Assembly (NCBI GenBank): GCA_900772695.1
Contig: CAAGRO010000442.1
Coordinates: 1-42,981 of the forward strand
DNA length: 42,981 nt
Direction of reading: 5' to 3'
DNA from: an uncultured Oribacterium sp.
GTDB taxonomy: Bacteria; Bacillota; Clostridia; Lachnospirales; Lachnospiraceae
Below the pieces are notes generated by a model. The model was not told where the DNA came from, ran no database searches, and was given only the letters and a program-made list of their open reading frames with translations. The position numbers and the translations under genes are program-made. Of this stretch, positions 24,006-33,071 are shown piece after piece; position 1 is the first letter of the stretch; the number at the start of each line of letters is the position of its first letter.

Positions 24006-25190
24006 TTACATCGGTCCCGTCAGGCTGCCGACCTGCAGTTCCTCGATCGCGCCGGAGGAGCTGGTCGTCGTGCTCACCGGTGAGGACGTCGTCACGTTGT
24101 TGCTGCTGCCGCTCACAGAGCCCGGTCCCGCCGCCTGCGTCGTCTCATACTGTGATACGCCGCCCGGGCCGGCCGTCGTACTCGTGCCCGGCTCACTCGT
24201 CGTGATGTTCGAGGTTCCGCTGCTGTCCGGTGTCGTCACCGTCGAGCTGCTGCCGCCTGGTGTCGTCGCGGTCACGGCGTTGCCGCCAGAGGTGCTCGTG
24301 GTGCTGCCGGTGCTGCTGGTACCGCCACCTGCGTGGGTTACAGAAACATTGCCGATCGCCGAGGTGCAGGCGCCGTTCGCGTCGAAGCTGTAATCGGTAC
24401 CGCCGATGGTCACGGTCTTTCCTGCGATCATCTTACCGTTGTTCAAGTAGTAGTACGCACCCTTCGACTCGAGCCAGCCTTCTACCATCTTACCATTCTC
24501 GCCGAAGTAGTACCACTCGCCCTCGATCTGCTTCCAGCCCTGGGCCATCTTACCGTTCGAAGCATCCAGATAGTACTTGTGTCCCGAGGTATCCGTCTTC
24601 CATCCGGTCTGCATCACGCCCTTCGCGTTCAGGTAGTAGTAGCTGCCCTCCTGCGCGTACCAGCCCGTCTGCATCACGCCGTTCGACTCAAAACGATACC
24701 AGCTGTTATCGATCTTCGCCCAGGTATCCATCAGCAGTGTGCCATCCCCCGGCTGGAAATAGTACCACTTATCGCTGATCTGACGCCAGCCGGTCGCCAT
24801 CGAGCCATCGCCCTTCAGATAGTACCAGCGGGTCGTCCCGTTCTCGGTCAGCTTCAGCCAGCCCGTCTGCATCACACCGTCCGACTTCATGTAGTACCAC
24901 TTGTCATCGATCTGGCGCCAGCCGGTCACCATAAGACCGTTCGAGCGGAAGTAGTGCCAGTTCCCGTTGATCTTCTTCCAGCCCGTCACCATATATCCGT
25001 CACTGCCGATATAGTAGTAGCCGGAAGAGGTGTGGATCCACTTGCTGTAGATATACTTATTCGTGGAATCATCCACGTAGTAGTACTTGCCATCCTTCTG
25101 GCCCCAGCCTGCAATACCCGGTGTCGCAAACGCCGCACATCCGATCGCCAGGGTGAGTCCCAGGACACGCATTTTCGCCTTCATATTCAT
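24006..25190 (-). CDS. Secreted choline-binding-repeat protein
   Basis: About 394 residues. A signal peptide (residues 1-27, ending GIAG) is followed by eleven or twelve tandem repeats of about 20 residues. Most end in GxMxTGW and contain WYY or YYY, as in cell-wall-binding repeats that hold choline residues of teichoic acids. The last 100 residues are a Ser/Thr/Gly/Pro-rich tail with no domain I recognise. There is no catalytic domain, so it may be an adhesin, spacer or surface scaffold. The ATG at 25190 has GGAGG upstream. It begins 69 bases after the LicC-LicA fusion gene, which supplies the activated choline such repeats would recognise. Confidence 0.85.
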   Translation of the reverse strand: MNMKAKMRVLGLTLAIGCAAFATPGIAGWGQKDGKYYYVDDSTNKYIYSKWIHTSSGYYYIGSDGYMVTGWKKINGNWHYFRSNGLMVTGWRQIDDKWYYMKSDGVMQTGWLKLTENGTTRWYYLKGDGSMATGWRQISDKWYYFQPGDGTLLMDTWAKIDNSWYRFESNGVMQTGWYAQEGSYYYLNAKGVMQTGWKTDTSGHKYYLDASNGKMAQGWKQIEGEWYYFGENGKMVEGWLESKGAYYYLNNGKMIAGKTVTIGGTDYSFDANGACTSAIGNVSVTHAGGGTSSTGSTTSTSGGNAVTATTPGGSSSTVTTPDSSGTSNITTSEPGTSTTAGPGGVSQYETTQAAGPGSVSGSSNNVTTSSPVSTTTSSSGAIEELQVGSLTGPM

Positions 25191-25259
25191 AGTGTCGCCC
25201 TCCGATTGTTCATAGATAGATTCTATCACGCTTTTGCGCGTCTGTTCCATAAGCTTCGC

Positions 25260-27245
25260 TTAAATTTTCCCCGAATTTCGTAAGAATTTATACGAATCCT
25301 TAAAGTATCGGTACATTCGGAGCGTATAATCACCGAAACTCTCCCCAAGCGCCATCTTGTATACACACCAGAGCGCCCATAAAAGCCCGCCGAGCCCCAT
25401 GTAGGCGACGACCAGCGCATAGGCATCTTCGTCGCCGAGTCCCCGGAGGGCAATGCCTCCGTCCTCCACCTCGTCACCGGACGCTGTAGTCGTCGTTTCC
25501 GACAGGGACTGTGCTTCGCCGGTCGCCGGCTTCCGCGAAGTACCTTCTTCCGATGTCACTTCCGCGTGATCCGATCCGCCCATCGGGGCCCGGCGATACA
25601 GCTCGATCAGCTGCTTCGTCTCCTCGAAGCTCATGTAGGAGTAGATCGCTGCCATCGCGAGATCCGTCAGCGGATCCGCCATGCCGCAGTACTCCCAGTC
25701 GATCATCTTGAGCCCCTCATCCGTGAAGATAAAATTATCCTTTACGGAATCGATGTGGGCGATCGTCTTCGGACGCTGCTGCGCCGCCACGAAGCGGAAA
25801 ACCTCCTCCGCATGAAGACGCACCTCCGGATAATCCTCAAACGGGATCACCGCACCCGCCTCACGGATGTACGTCTCATAACGCAGCATCTCCTCATGAA
25901 GATCGAAATCATGCTTCAGCACGATACCGGAATTATGCAGACGTTTCAGAAGCGCCATGCATTGCCGGAGCTCCACCGGATTTCCGTAGTCTGCATTGCG
26001 CGCCCCATGATAGTAGCGGGAGATCTTATAGCCGTTCTCCGGATTGAAGTACACGAGCTCTTCGGTGATGCCAAGCTGCGTCACCGCCTGGTACACCTCC
26101 CCCTCATGGAAACGATCGATCAGCTTCTCTGTACCCGGGCCCGGGATACGGCAGATGTAGTCCTTTCCACGGTACTCCGCCGGGGCCTCCGGTGCATCCA
26201 GCACTGAAAAATACCAGGACTTGTTCGTCATCCCGGCCTTCAGGCAGCGGATGTGCACGATACAGGACTCTGGGATGCCGAAAACCCGCGACACGAGTTG
26301 CATCGCCTCGGAGCCGGAGTGATTCACATACTTTTCATCGAACTGCCGAAGCTCCTCGAGATTCTCGAACTCATAGATCTGACCCTCCGGCTGCTTATTG
26401 ATATAGATCGGCGGCAGCAGCTTCAGATTCCGGATCAGGACATCCTCCCAGTAAAACTGCTCTGTGCCCGGCATCCGGTAGTAGCTCTCGATGAACGGCA
26501 GAAACTGTTCCGAAAACTCCTTCGTGAAGTACACCGGCCCATACATGCACCACTGATCACAGCCACCGACCCGTACATCCCGGATCGCACCGTTTCGTGC
26601 GGTCTCCATCGCCCACTCCCGGGTCTCCCCCTTCATGAAGCTCGCCGCATACCAGGCATCCGCCTCATAGCGATGGTACATATTCTCCCGCATCCAGTTA
26701 TCGGAAGACAGAATATAGCAGTTATGCCCCCGGAGCACCGACGCCGCATGGTGCATCGTCGCCAGCGTGTTCTTCGTCGCATATTCCGGATTATAGATCA
26801 GCTTCACCTGGTACTTATCGATGAGATACTCAAACTTCTCCTTCAGATAACCGACCATGATCGTGATATCCGTGATGCCCACCTCGTGAAGCTGCCGGAT
26901 CTGACGCTCGATCATTCGCTCCCCGAAGACCTCGAGCAGTCCCTTCGGCGTCTCATACGTGAGCGGCACGAAACGGGAGCCGAAGCCTGACGCCAGTACC
27001 AGCGCCGCATCCACCCGGTGTGTCTCCAGCCGCTGCTGCCCTGCATCCGTGAGTTCATACAGCACATTCCGGCCACGCCCCTCATCATGACTCAGCTTTC
27101 GGAGAAGACCCTGATTCACCGTCTCCTGCAGAAGCTGATTCGTCTTCCCCAGCGACACCCCCAGCGCCCCCGCCAGATCCCGCTGCGTACTCTCCGCACG
27201 CTCATATAAAGTCCTCAGAATAATCGTCGTCTCCCGCTCCAGCAT
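25260..27245 (-). CDS. HTH-LicC-LicA fusion: choline kinase and cytidylyltransferase with a winged-helix domain
   Basis: About 661 residues in three parts. Residues 1-75 are a MarR-like winged helix (RTLYERAESTQRDLAGALGV). Residues 76-305 are a nucleotidyltransferase starting AALVLASGFGSRFVPLT, like LicC, which makes CDP-choline. Residues about 330-660 are a choline/ethanolamine kinase fold with HIDSVKDNFIF and MIDWEYCGMADPLTDLA, like LicA. In the lic pathway choline is phosphorylated, activated with CTP and transferred to surface glycans. A Gly/Ser/Thr/Glu-rich insert of about 50 residues (555-605) interrupts the C-terminal helices of the kinase. The start at 27245 follows an AAAGGCGG site. 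Ethanolamine or another amino alcohol is an alternative substrate. Confidence 0.88.
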   Translation of the reverse strand: MLERETTIILRTLYERAESTQRDLAGALGVSLGKTNQLLQETVNQGLLRKLSHDEGRGRNVLYELTDAGQQRLETHRVDAALVLASGFGSRFVPLTYETPKGLLEVFGERMIERQIRQLHEVGITDITIMVGYLKEKFEYLIDKYQVKLIYNPEYATKNTLATMHHAASVLRGHNCYILSSDNWMRENMYHRYEADAWYAASFMKGETREWAMETARNGAIRDVRVGGCDQWCMYGPVYFTKEFSEQFLPFIESYYRMPGTEQFYWEDVLIRNLKLLPPIYINKQPEGQIYEFENLEELRQFDEKYVNHSGSEAMQLVSRVFGIPESCIVHIRCLKAGMTNKSWYFSVLDAPEAPAEYRGKDYICRIPGPGTEKLIDRFHEGEVYQAVTQLGITEELVYFNPENGYKISRYYHGARNADYGNPVELRQCMALLKRLHNSGIVLKHDFDLHEEMLRYETYIREAGAVIPFEDYPEVRLHAEEVFRFVAAQQRPKTIAHIDSVKDNFIFTDEGLKMIDWEYCGMADPLTDLAMAAIYSYMSFEETKQLIELYRRAPMGGSDHAEVTSEEGTSRKPATGEAQSLSETTTTASGDEVEDGGIALRGLGDEDAYALVVAYMGLGGLLWALWCVYKMALGESFGDYTLRMYRYFKDSYKFLRNSGKI

Positions 27246-27339
27246 CGTGCTTCCGCCTTTCTTGTTCAATAGTCATTTGGTTGCCTTTGATTCTGAACAT
27301 GGTACCACGATTTGAATTGAATTTCAATAATCAATGGAA

Positions 27340-27552
27340 CGGAGGGACGCCTCCACGAAGCTTTAAGCCGAGGACGTGAGCAATCAAAACCGGACCCCTT
27401 AGAGCCAGTTGGTTCATTTTCCTCAGCACTCCCGGCAACGCTGAGTTTTCATAAAGAAAATCTCAGCGATTGCCGGGAGCCTACTGGCTCTTAGGGGTCC
27501 GGTTTTAGATTGATCCGCTGGAGGCGCCCAGCTTCGCGGAGGCGCCCCTCCG
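27340..27552 (-). repeat. 213-base nested inverted repeat between glnA and the LicC-LicA fusion gene
   Basis: Three nested stems are seen. The outer arms are 27340-27362 and 27530-27552 (21 of 23 match). The middle arms are 27382-27409 and 27483-27511, sharing AAAACCGGACCCCT and AGAGCCAGT. The core arms are 27429-27450 and 27456-27479, sharing CTCCCGGCAA and CGCTGAG, with a 5-base loop. The two outer mismatches become G-U pairs in minus-strand RNA, so the glnA-direction transcript would fold best. No coding frame is supported. It could be a miniature mobile element, a structured RNA or a strong transcription barrier. Confidence 0.8.
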
Positions 27553-27563
27553 ACATTAGAATG

Positions 27564-29699
27564 TCAAGGCTCGGAAACCTCAAAAATCATATCACCATAG
27601 CTCGGATACGGCCAGAGATCCTTATCCACGATCTGCTCAAGCTCATCAACCGGTGTACGCAGTGCGCGCATATCCGGCACGATCGTATCGTGGTATGCAC
27701 GTGCCTTCTTCTCGGCATCCTTCTCCGGGCCATACAGCTCGACATCCTGCAGCAGCTTCGTTCTCGCCTGCTCCATATCGCTGAGAAGCTTCGACGCATG
27801 CAGCAGAAGTCCCTTCTGAACGGATACATCCGCCTCCGGGCACGCCTCGCTCACCTTGCGGATCGAATCCGCCAGACGGGTGGTGTAGTGGATGACCGCC
27901 GGGATGATCTGCTTGCCGGAGATGTTGATCATCGCACGTGCCTCGATATTGATGACCTTCGAGTACTGCTCGTACTCGACCTCCTCACGGCTCACCAGCT
28001 CGGCCTGTGTATAGATACCGAACTCCTTAAAGAGCTTGATCGCCTTCTCGGTGGTCAGGGCCGGAATCGCATCCACCATGGACGGAAGATTCGGAAGACC
28101 TCTGCGTGCTGCCTCCTCTACCCACTCCTCGGAGTAGCCGTTTCCGTTAAAGATGATGCGCTGGTGCTCCGTCAGGAGCTTCTTGATGTAATCATGACAT
28201 GCATCGCTGAAGTTCTCTGCCTTCTCCAGTACGTCGGCAGCTTCCTTAAACTGCTCTGCGACGATGGCGTCAAGGATGATGTTCGCACTTGCGATGGACT
28301 CTGCCGAACCCACCATACGGAACTCGAACTTGTTACCGGTAAAGGCAAACGGCGAGGTACGGTTACGGTCGGTGACGTCGGCATAGAGATCCGGCATGGT
28401 GTTGACACCGGTCGGAAGGATCTTGCCCTGCTTCGACTCGGTCGCATAGCCGGTACCGATCAGCTGCTCCACGACATCCTCGAGCTGGGTGCCGATGAAG
28501 GCAGAAACGATCGCTGGTGGTGCCTCATCCGCACCGAGACGATGCTCGTTTCCGACATCCGCTGCACTGAGACGGAGAAGATCTGCATGCTTATCAACGG
28601 CTGCCAGTACACAGGCCAGCACCAGAAGGAACTGAATGTTCTCATGCGGCGTCTCGCCCGGATACATCAGATTGATGCCATCATCCGTTACGAGGGACCA
28701 GTTGTTGTGCTTACCGGAACCATTGACACCGGAGAACGGTTTCTCGTGAAGCAGGCACTCGAGACCATGGCGTGGTGCGGTCTTCTTCATAACCTCCATC
28801 ACCAGCTGGTTATGGTCGACGGCGAGGTTTGCCTCATCATAGACCGGTGCCAGCTCATGCTGTGCCGGTGCGACCTCGTTATGCTCGGTCTTCGCGGTGA
28901 CACCGAGCTTCCAGAGCTGTACATCCACATCGCGCATGAAGGCAGCGATGCGATGACGGATGGAACCGAAGTAGTGGTCATCGAGCTCCTGGCCCTTCGC
29001 CGGCATCACACCGAAGAGGGTACGTCCTGTATAGATGAGGTCCTTCCGCTTCAGATACTTGTTCCGGTCGATCAGGAAGTACTCCTGCTCTGCACCGACA
29101 GATGGCTTCACCGACTTCGATGTCGTGTTACCGAACAGCTGGAGAATACGCAGTGCCTGTTCATTGACCGCCTGCATGGAGCGAAGCAGCGGGGTCTTCG
29201 TATCCAGTGCCTCACCACCGAAGGAACAGAAGGAGGTCGGAATGCAAAGTGTTACGATTTCGCCATGCTCTCCCTCGCGACGAAGGAAGGCCGGGCTGGT
29301 GCAGTCCCAGATGGTGTAGCCTCTCGCCTCAAAGGTCGCACGAAGTCCACCGGACGGGAATGAGGATGCATCGGCCTCACTGCGGACCAGCTCCTTGCCG
29401 GAGAACTCCATGATGACCTTACCATCGGCATCGGCGGCCGAGATAAAGGAATCATGCTTCTCTGCGGTGATCCCGGTCAGCGGCTGGAACCAGTGCGTGT
29501 AGTGGGTCGCACCGTTCTCGAGTGCCCACTCCTTCATCGCCTGTGCCACCGCATCCGCGATGGTCGGATCGAGCTCGTAGCCCTCTGTGATGGTCTTCTT
29601 CAGCTTCTTATAGACTGCCTTCGGAAGACGCTCCTGCATTACCTTGTCATTAAAAACATCCTCACCGAAAATTTCCGTAACATTTAAAACTTCACTCAT
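27564..29699 (-). CDS. glnA: Glutamine synthetase type III
   Basis: A 711-residue enzyme, the size of type III (GlnN) glutamine synthetases and much longer than the roughly 450-residue type I. It makes glutamine from glutamate, ammonia and ATP. Typical segments are THYTHWFQPLTG near residue 100, EQEYFLID near residue 209, NEVAPAQHELAPVYDEANLAVDHNQ, GSGKHNNWSL and NRTSPFAFTGNKFEFR. It is a single gene flanked by the nested inverted repeat downstream and the fba terminator upstream, so it is probably monocistronic. No GlnR-type operator was recognised. Confidence 0.95.
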   Translation of the reverse strand: MSEVLNVTEIFGEDVFNDKVMQERLPKAVYKKLKKTITEGYELDPTIADAVAQAMKEWALENGATHYTHWFQPLTGITAEKHDSFISAADADGKVIMEFSGKELVRSEADASSFPSGGLRATFEARGYTIWDCTSPAFLRREGEHGEIVTLCIPTSFCSFGGEALDTKTPLLRSMQAVNEQALRILQLFGNTTSKSVKPSVGAEQEYFLIDRNKYLKRKDLIYTGRTLFGVMPAKGQELDDHYFGSIRHRIAAFMRDVDVQLWKLGVTAKTEHNEVAPAQHELAPVYDEANLAVDHNQLVMEVMKKTAPRHGLECLLHEKPFSGVNGSGKHNNWSLVTDDGINLMYPGETPHENIQFLLVLACVLAAVDKHADLLRLSAADVGNEHRLGADEAPPAIVSAFIGTQLEDVVEQLIGTGYATESKQGKILPTGVNTMPDLYADVTDRNRTSPFAFTGNKFEFRMVGSAESIASANIILDAIVAEQFKEAADVLEKAENFSDACHDYIKKLLTEHQRIIFNGNGYSEEWVEEAARRGLPNLPSMVDAIPALTTEKAIKLFKEFGIYTQAELVSREEVEYEQYSKVINIEARAMINISGKQIIPAVIHYTTRLADSIRKVSEACPEADVSVQKGLLLHASKLLSDMEQARTKLLQDVELYGPEKDAEKKARAYHDTIVPDMRALRTPVDELEQIVDKDLWPYPSYGDMIFEVSEP

Positions 29700-29745
29700 T
29701 CATTGTCTCCTTCTACTCCCCTATGAAAGGAAGAACATAGTGCGT

Positions 29746-29785
29746 GAAAAGAACCCGTCCCAGAATCTGGGGCAGGTTCCAAAAG
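29746..29785 (-). terminator. Terminator after fba
   Basis: On the minus strand GGAACCTGCCCC and GGGACGGGTTC arms pair imperfectly around AGATTCT and are followed by TTTT. It separates fba from glnA. Confidence 0.8.
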
Positions 29786-29796
29786 TAACCGATTAA

Positions 29797-30660
29797 TTAA
29801 GCCTTGTGTGCTGAACCGAATACAGCGATACGTGCCTTGCACTCCTCGATGATGGCATCTGCACCCGGCTTCAGAAGCTTACGAGGATCGTAGCCCTTAC
29901 CCTGAAGATCCTTACCAGCCTCGATGTACGCTCTGGTCGCCTTTGCAAACACGATCTGAAGCTCCGTGTTTACATTGATCTTTGAAACGCCGAGCGAAAT
30001 CGCCTTCTGGATCATCTCATCCGGGATACCGGAACCGCCGTGAAGAACCATCGGAAGATCACCGATCTGCTCCTTGATGGCTGCGAGTACCTCGAAGTCG
30101 AGACCCTGCCAGTCTGCCGGATATACACCGTGGATGTTGCCGATACCAGCTGCAAGGAAATCCACGCCAAGATCTGCGATGCGCTTGCACTCTGCAGGAT
30201 CTGCCTTCTCACCGGCAGAGGTAACACCATCCTCTACACCGCCGATACCGCCGACCTCAGCCTCCAAGCTGCAGCCATGCTCATGTGCGAGCTTTACGAG
30301 CTCCTTGGTCTTCTCCACGTTCTCGTCGATGTCATAGTGTGAACCATCGAACATAACCGACGTAAAGCCGGCCTCGATGCACGCCTTCGCTCCATCGTAT
30401 GTGCCGTGGTCAAGGTGAAGTGCCACCGGAACGGTGATGCCGAGCTCCTCAACCATCGCCTTTACCATCGCAGCAACGGTCTTAAAGCCGGTCATGTACT
30501 TGCCTGCACCCTCGGATACACCGAGGATCACCGGAGACTGTACCTCTTCGCATGCGAGCAGTACAGACTTCGCCCACTCCAGATCGTTGATGTTGAAGTG
30601 TGGTACAGCATAGTGACCAGCCAGTGCCTTATCAAGCATTCCCTTCGCGTTAACTAACAT
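29797..30660 (-). CDS. fba: Class II fructose-bisphosphate aldolase
   Basis: A 287-residue zinc-dependent aldolase splitting fructose 1,6-bisphosphate into the two triose phosphates. The zinc-site and catalytic segments are clear: ALHLDHGTYDGAKACIEAGF near residue 80, MFDGSHYDIDENV, EAEVGGIGGVEDGV and VLHGGSGIPDEMI. It belongs to the FbaA/GatY family; gene context and length fit the glycolytic enzyme rather than a tagatose or ketose variant, though that is not proven. It has an AGGAGG ribosome binding site. The 178 bases upstream (30661-30838) probably hold its promoter, but I see no convincing -35/-10 pair with standard spacing. Confidence 0.93.
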   Translation of the reverse strand: MLVNAKGMLDKALAGHYAVPHFNINDLEWAKSVLLACEEVQSPVILGVSEGAGKYMTGFKTVAAMVKAMVEELGITVPVALHLDHGTYDGAKACIEAGFTSVMFDGSHYDIDENVEKTKELVKLAHEHGCSLEAEVGGIGGVEDGVTSAGEKADPAECKRIADLGVDFLAAGIGNIHGVYPADWQGLDFEVLAAIKEQIGDLPMVLHGGSGIPDEMIQKAISLGVSKINVNTELQIVFAKATRAYIEAGKDLQGKGYDPRKLLKPGADAIIEECKARIAVFGSAHKA

Positions 30661-30838
30661 TGTATTTCCTCCTATAAAATAGCATTTAGAAACTATGTGA
30701 ATATATTAACACAGTCCGCATTGTATTTCTACAGAAACATAGACAAGCTATCCTTCCTTTTCCATGTTTCCTATACACACTTTCACTAAACACATCCCTG
30801 TCGTTCTTTCACAGGCACAGTGCGCTCTCTGGAAAATC

Positions 30839-32320
30839 TCAGGCGAATAGGAAGTCCTCGACCATCTTCTTCATCTCAGAAATCTCACAGACCTCGCTGT
30901 GACGGATCTCTGCGTTTCGTACCTCACGAATCGCACGTGGCTCCGGCACACCGGAAATCGCGGAAAGCTGATCGATGACATCGAACACATCCTGATTTTC
31001 CACATCGTTCCCAAGGGCCTTCATCACATTCGGCGCAAACTTGTACGGGCTTGCGGTCGATGCAATCACGGTCTTCCGTGTGTCGCCATTCTTTTCAGCA
31101 TACTGCTTATAGACGGCAGATGCAACTGCTGTATGCGGATCCAGTACATATCCGGTCTCTTCCTTCAGATCACGGATGGTCTTAAAGACCTCCGCTTCCT
31201 CTGCGAAGCCACCGACGAAGTCCGCCATGAACTGACGCATATCGTCACTCACCTCATACACGCCCTTCGTACGAAGGTCCTCCATGAGCTGTGCGGTCTT
31301 CGCGCTGTCGCAGCCGGTGCTGAGGTAGATGAGGCGCTCCAGGTTCGAGGAAATCAGGATATCCATCGACGGGCTGGAGGTCAGAATAAACGGACGGTTC
31401 CGGTTATACTCGCCGGTACCGAAGAAGTCGGTCAATACCTTATTTTCGTTGGATGCGCAGATCAGCTTCTCGATCGGCACACCCATGTGCTTCGCGAGAT
31501 ATGCTGCCAGGATATTCCCGAAGTTACCGGTCGGGACGCAGACATTGATCTTCTCACTCTCTGCGACATCGCCGGCCTGCAGCATCTGACCATACGCATA
31601 GACATAGTAGACCACCTGCGGAATCAGACGGCCGATGTTGATGGAGTTCGCCGAGCTCAGAACGACGCCCTGTGCCTTCAGCTTCTGGGCGAATGCCTGA
31701 TCATGGAAGATCTGCTTCACACCGGTCTGGGCATCGTCGAAGTTTCCACGGATCGCTGCTGCATGGGTGTTCTTCCCCGGTTCGGTCCGCATCTGCAGCT
31801 CCTGGAAACGGGAAACACCACCATACGGATAGAATACGATGATTTCCGTACCCGGTACATCCGCGAAGCCGGCCATCGCTGCCTTTCCGGTATCACCGGA
31901 GGTCGCGGTCAGAATCACGATGCGATCCGTCACCTGATTCTTCCGTGCACTGGTCACCATCAGGTGTGGGAGGATGGAAAGGGCCATATCCTTAAATGCG
32001 ATGGTCTTTCCATGGAACAGCTCGAGGTACCATGCACCGCCCTTCTTTACCAGCGGTGCGATCTTCGGATCCTCGAACTTCTCATCGTAGGCCGCACAGA
32101 TACAGTGCCGAAGCTCCTCCTCGGTGAAATCCGTGAAAAACTCCTTCATAATCTCATACGCAAGATCCTGATATGAAAGCGTGCTTAATTCCGAAAGTGG
32201 CTTCGTAAGTACCGGAAGCTTCTCCGGCATAAAAAGACCACCATCCGACGCGAGCCCCTTCAGAATCGCCTCCGATGCGCGGAGTCCGTTCTCTCCCCCT
32301 CGGGTACTGTTGTAAAGCAT
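30839..32320 (-). CDS. thrC: Threonine synthase
   Basis: About 493 residues, the longer class of threonine synthase. It is a PLP enzyme converting O-phosphohomoserine to threonine. Markers are YNSTRG at the N-terminus, ELFHGKTIAFKDMAL with the PLP lysine near residue 110, LTATSGDTGKAAMAGF and the phosphate-binding VCVPTGNFGNILAAYLAK. The ATG at 32320 is chosen because GGGAGG lies 7 bases upstream; the frame extends slightly further without a better site. It shares homoserine-derived precursors with MetA but is far from it in the window. Confidence 0.95.
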   Translation of the reverse strand: MLYNSTRGGENGLRASEAILKGLASDGGLFMPEKLPVLTKPLSELSTLSYQDLAYEIMKEFFTDFTEEELRHCICAAYDEKFEDPKIAPLVKKGGAWYLELFHGKTIAFKDMALSILPHLMVTSARKNQVTDRIVILTATSGDTGKAAMAGFADVPGTEIIVFYPYGGVSRFQELQMRTEPGKNTHAAAIRGNFDDAQTGVKQIFHDQAFAQKLKAQGVVLSSANSINIGRLIPQVVYYVYAYGQMLQAGDVAESEKINVCVPTGNFGNILAAYLAKHMGVPIEKLICASNENKVLTDFFGTGEYNRNRPFILTSSPSMDILISSNLERLIYLSTGCDSAKTAQLMEDLRTKGVYEVSDDMRQFMADFVGGFAEEAEVFKTIRDLKEETGYVLDPHTAVASAVYKQYAEKNGDTRKTVIASTASPYKFAPNVMKALGNDVENQDVFDVIDQLSAISGVPEPRAIREVRNAEIRHSEVCEISEMKKMVEDFLFA

Positions 32321-32405
32321 GCGGCTACCTCCCATTTTTCATGTATGTGTACGTTTAAATGACTGCTTCTATCCTTCATCGGTCGACCTCGACCGTGATG
32401 GGCTG

Positions 32406-33035
32406 TTATTCGGCTCCGTTCTCCGGTGTATCGAGAATCTTCTGAATCTTCGTACGCATGAGATCGAAGGCGACATCGTTCATACCACTGTTGATGACGA
32501 TGTCCGCGAGTGCTTTCGTCGGCTCGACATACAGATAGTGCATCGGCTTTACCGTCGTCAGATACTGCTCGGAGATATCCTCGACATGACGACCGCGCTC
32601 CTTCACATCACGGATGATGCGGCGGATGATACGCTCATCTGCATCGGCTTCCACATAGATTTTGATATCGAAAAGAGAACGAAGCTCCGGATTTTCGAGA
32701 ACGAGGATACCCTCGATGATGATGATTCTGCTCGGTCGAAGCTCGGTCGTCTCCTGCGAACGGTTATGCTCGGCATAGTTATACACCGGACACTGTACAC
32801 ACTCGCCGCGCCGAAGCGCCTTCAGATGTGCGATGAGAAGATCCGTTTCGAACGCATCCGGATGATCGTAGTTCACCTTCTGACGCACCTCAAACGGGAT
32901 GCCATCATTCGACTTATAGTAATTATCGTGATAAATCACGGTGACCTGATCACCGAATTCCTTTTTCAGACGATTCGTAAAGGTAGACTTGCCGGAGCCT
33001 GAACCACCGGCGATACCGATCATGATACAGTTCAT
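32406..33035 (-). CDS. udk: Uridine kinase
   Basis: A 209-residue P-loop nucleoside kinase. The P-loop is GIAGGSGSGKST near residue 7, followed by VIYHDNYYKSNDG and YDHPDAFETDLL, which are typical of uridine/cytidine kinase. The enzyme salvages uridine and cytidine to UMP and CMP. It is 36 bases downstream of the VanZ-like gene and may be the last gene of that run. A 5-7-bp palindrome (32380-32395) follows it but lacks a T run. Confidence 0.9.
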   Translation of the reverse strand: MNCIMIGIAGGSGSGKSTFTNRLKKEFGDQVTVIYHDNYYKSNDGIPFEVRQKVNYDHPDAFETDLLIAHLKALRRGECVQCPVYNYAEHNRSQETTELRPSRIIIIEGILVLENPELRSLFDIKIYVEADADERIIRRIIRDVKERGRHVEDISEQYLTTVKPMHYLYVEPTKALADIVINSGMNDVAFDLMRTKIQKILDTPENGAE

Positions 33036-33071
33036 CTTTCACCTCTCACATCTCTGTTCAATAGATAACAT

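Noticed and set aside
24006..24345. Repetitive Ser/Thr/Gly codons resembling a microsatellite or CRISPR-like array
   Set aside because: The repeats are irregular, stay in frame and encode the low-complexity tail of the choline-binding-repeat protein.
27510..29363. Long open frame of 617 codons on the + strand opposite glnA
   Set aside because: It lies antisense to a clear type III glutamine synthetase, has no ribosome binding site and its product is Arg/Leu/His-rich without a domain.
30661..30838. fba promoter formed by TTGTCT and TACAAT
   Set aside because: The spacer is 15 bases, too short for a confident call.
32380..32395. CGGTCGA/TCGACCG palindrome after udk as a terminator
   Set aside because: The loop is too small for full pairing and no U run follows on the minus strand.
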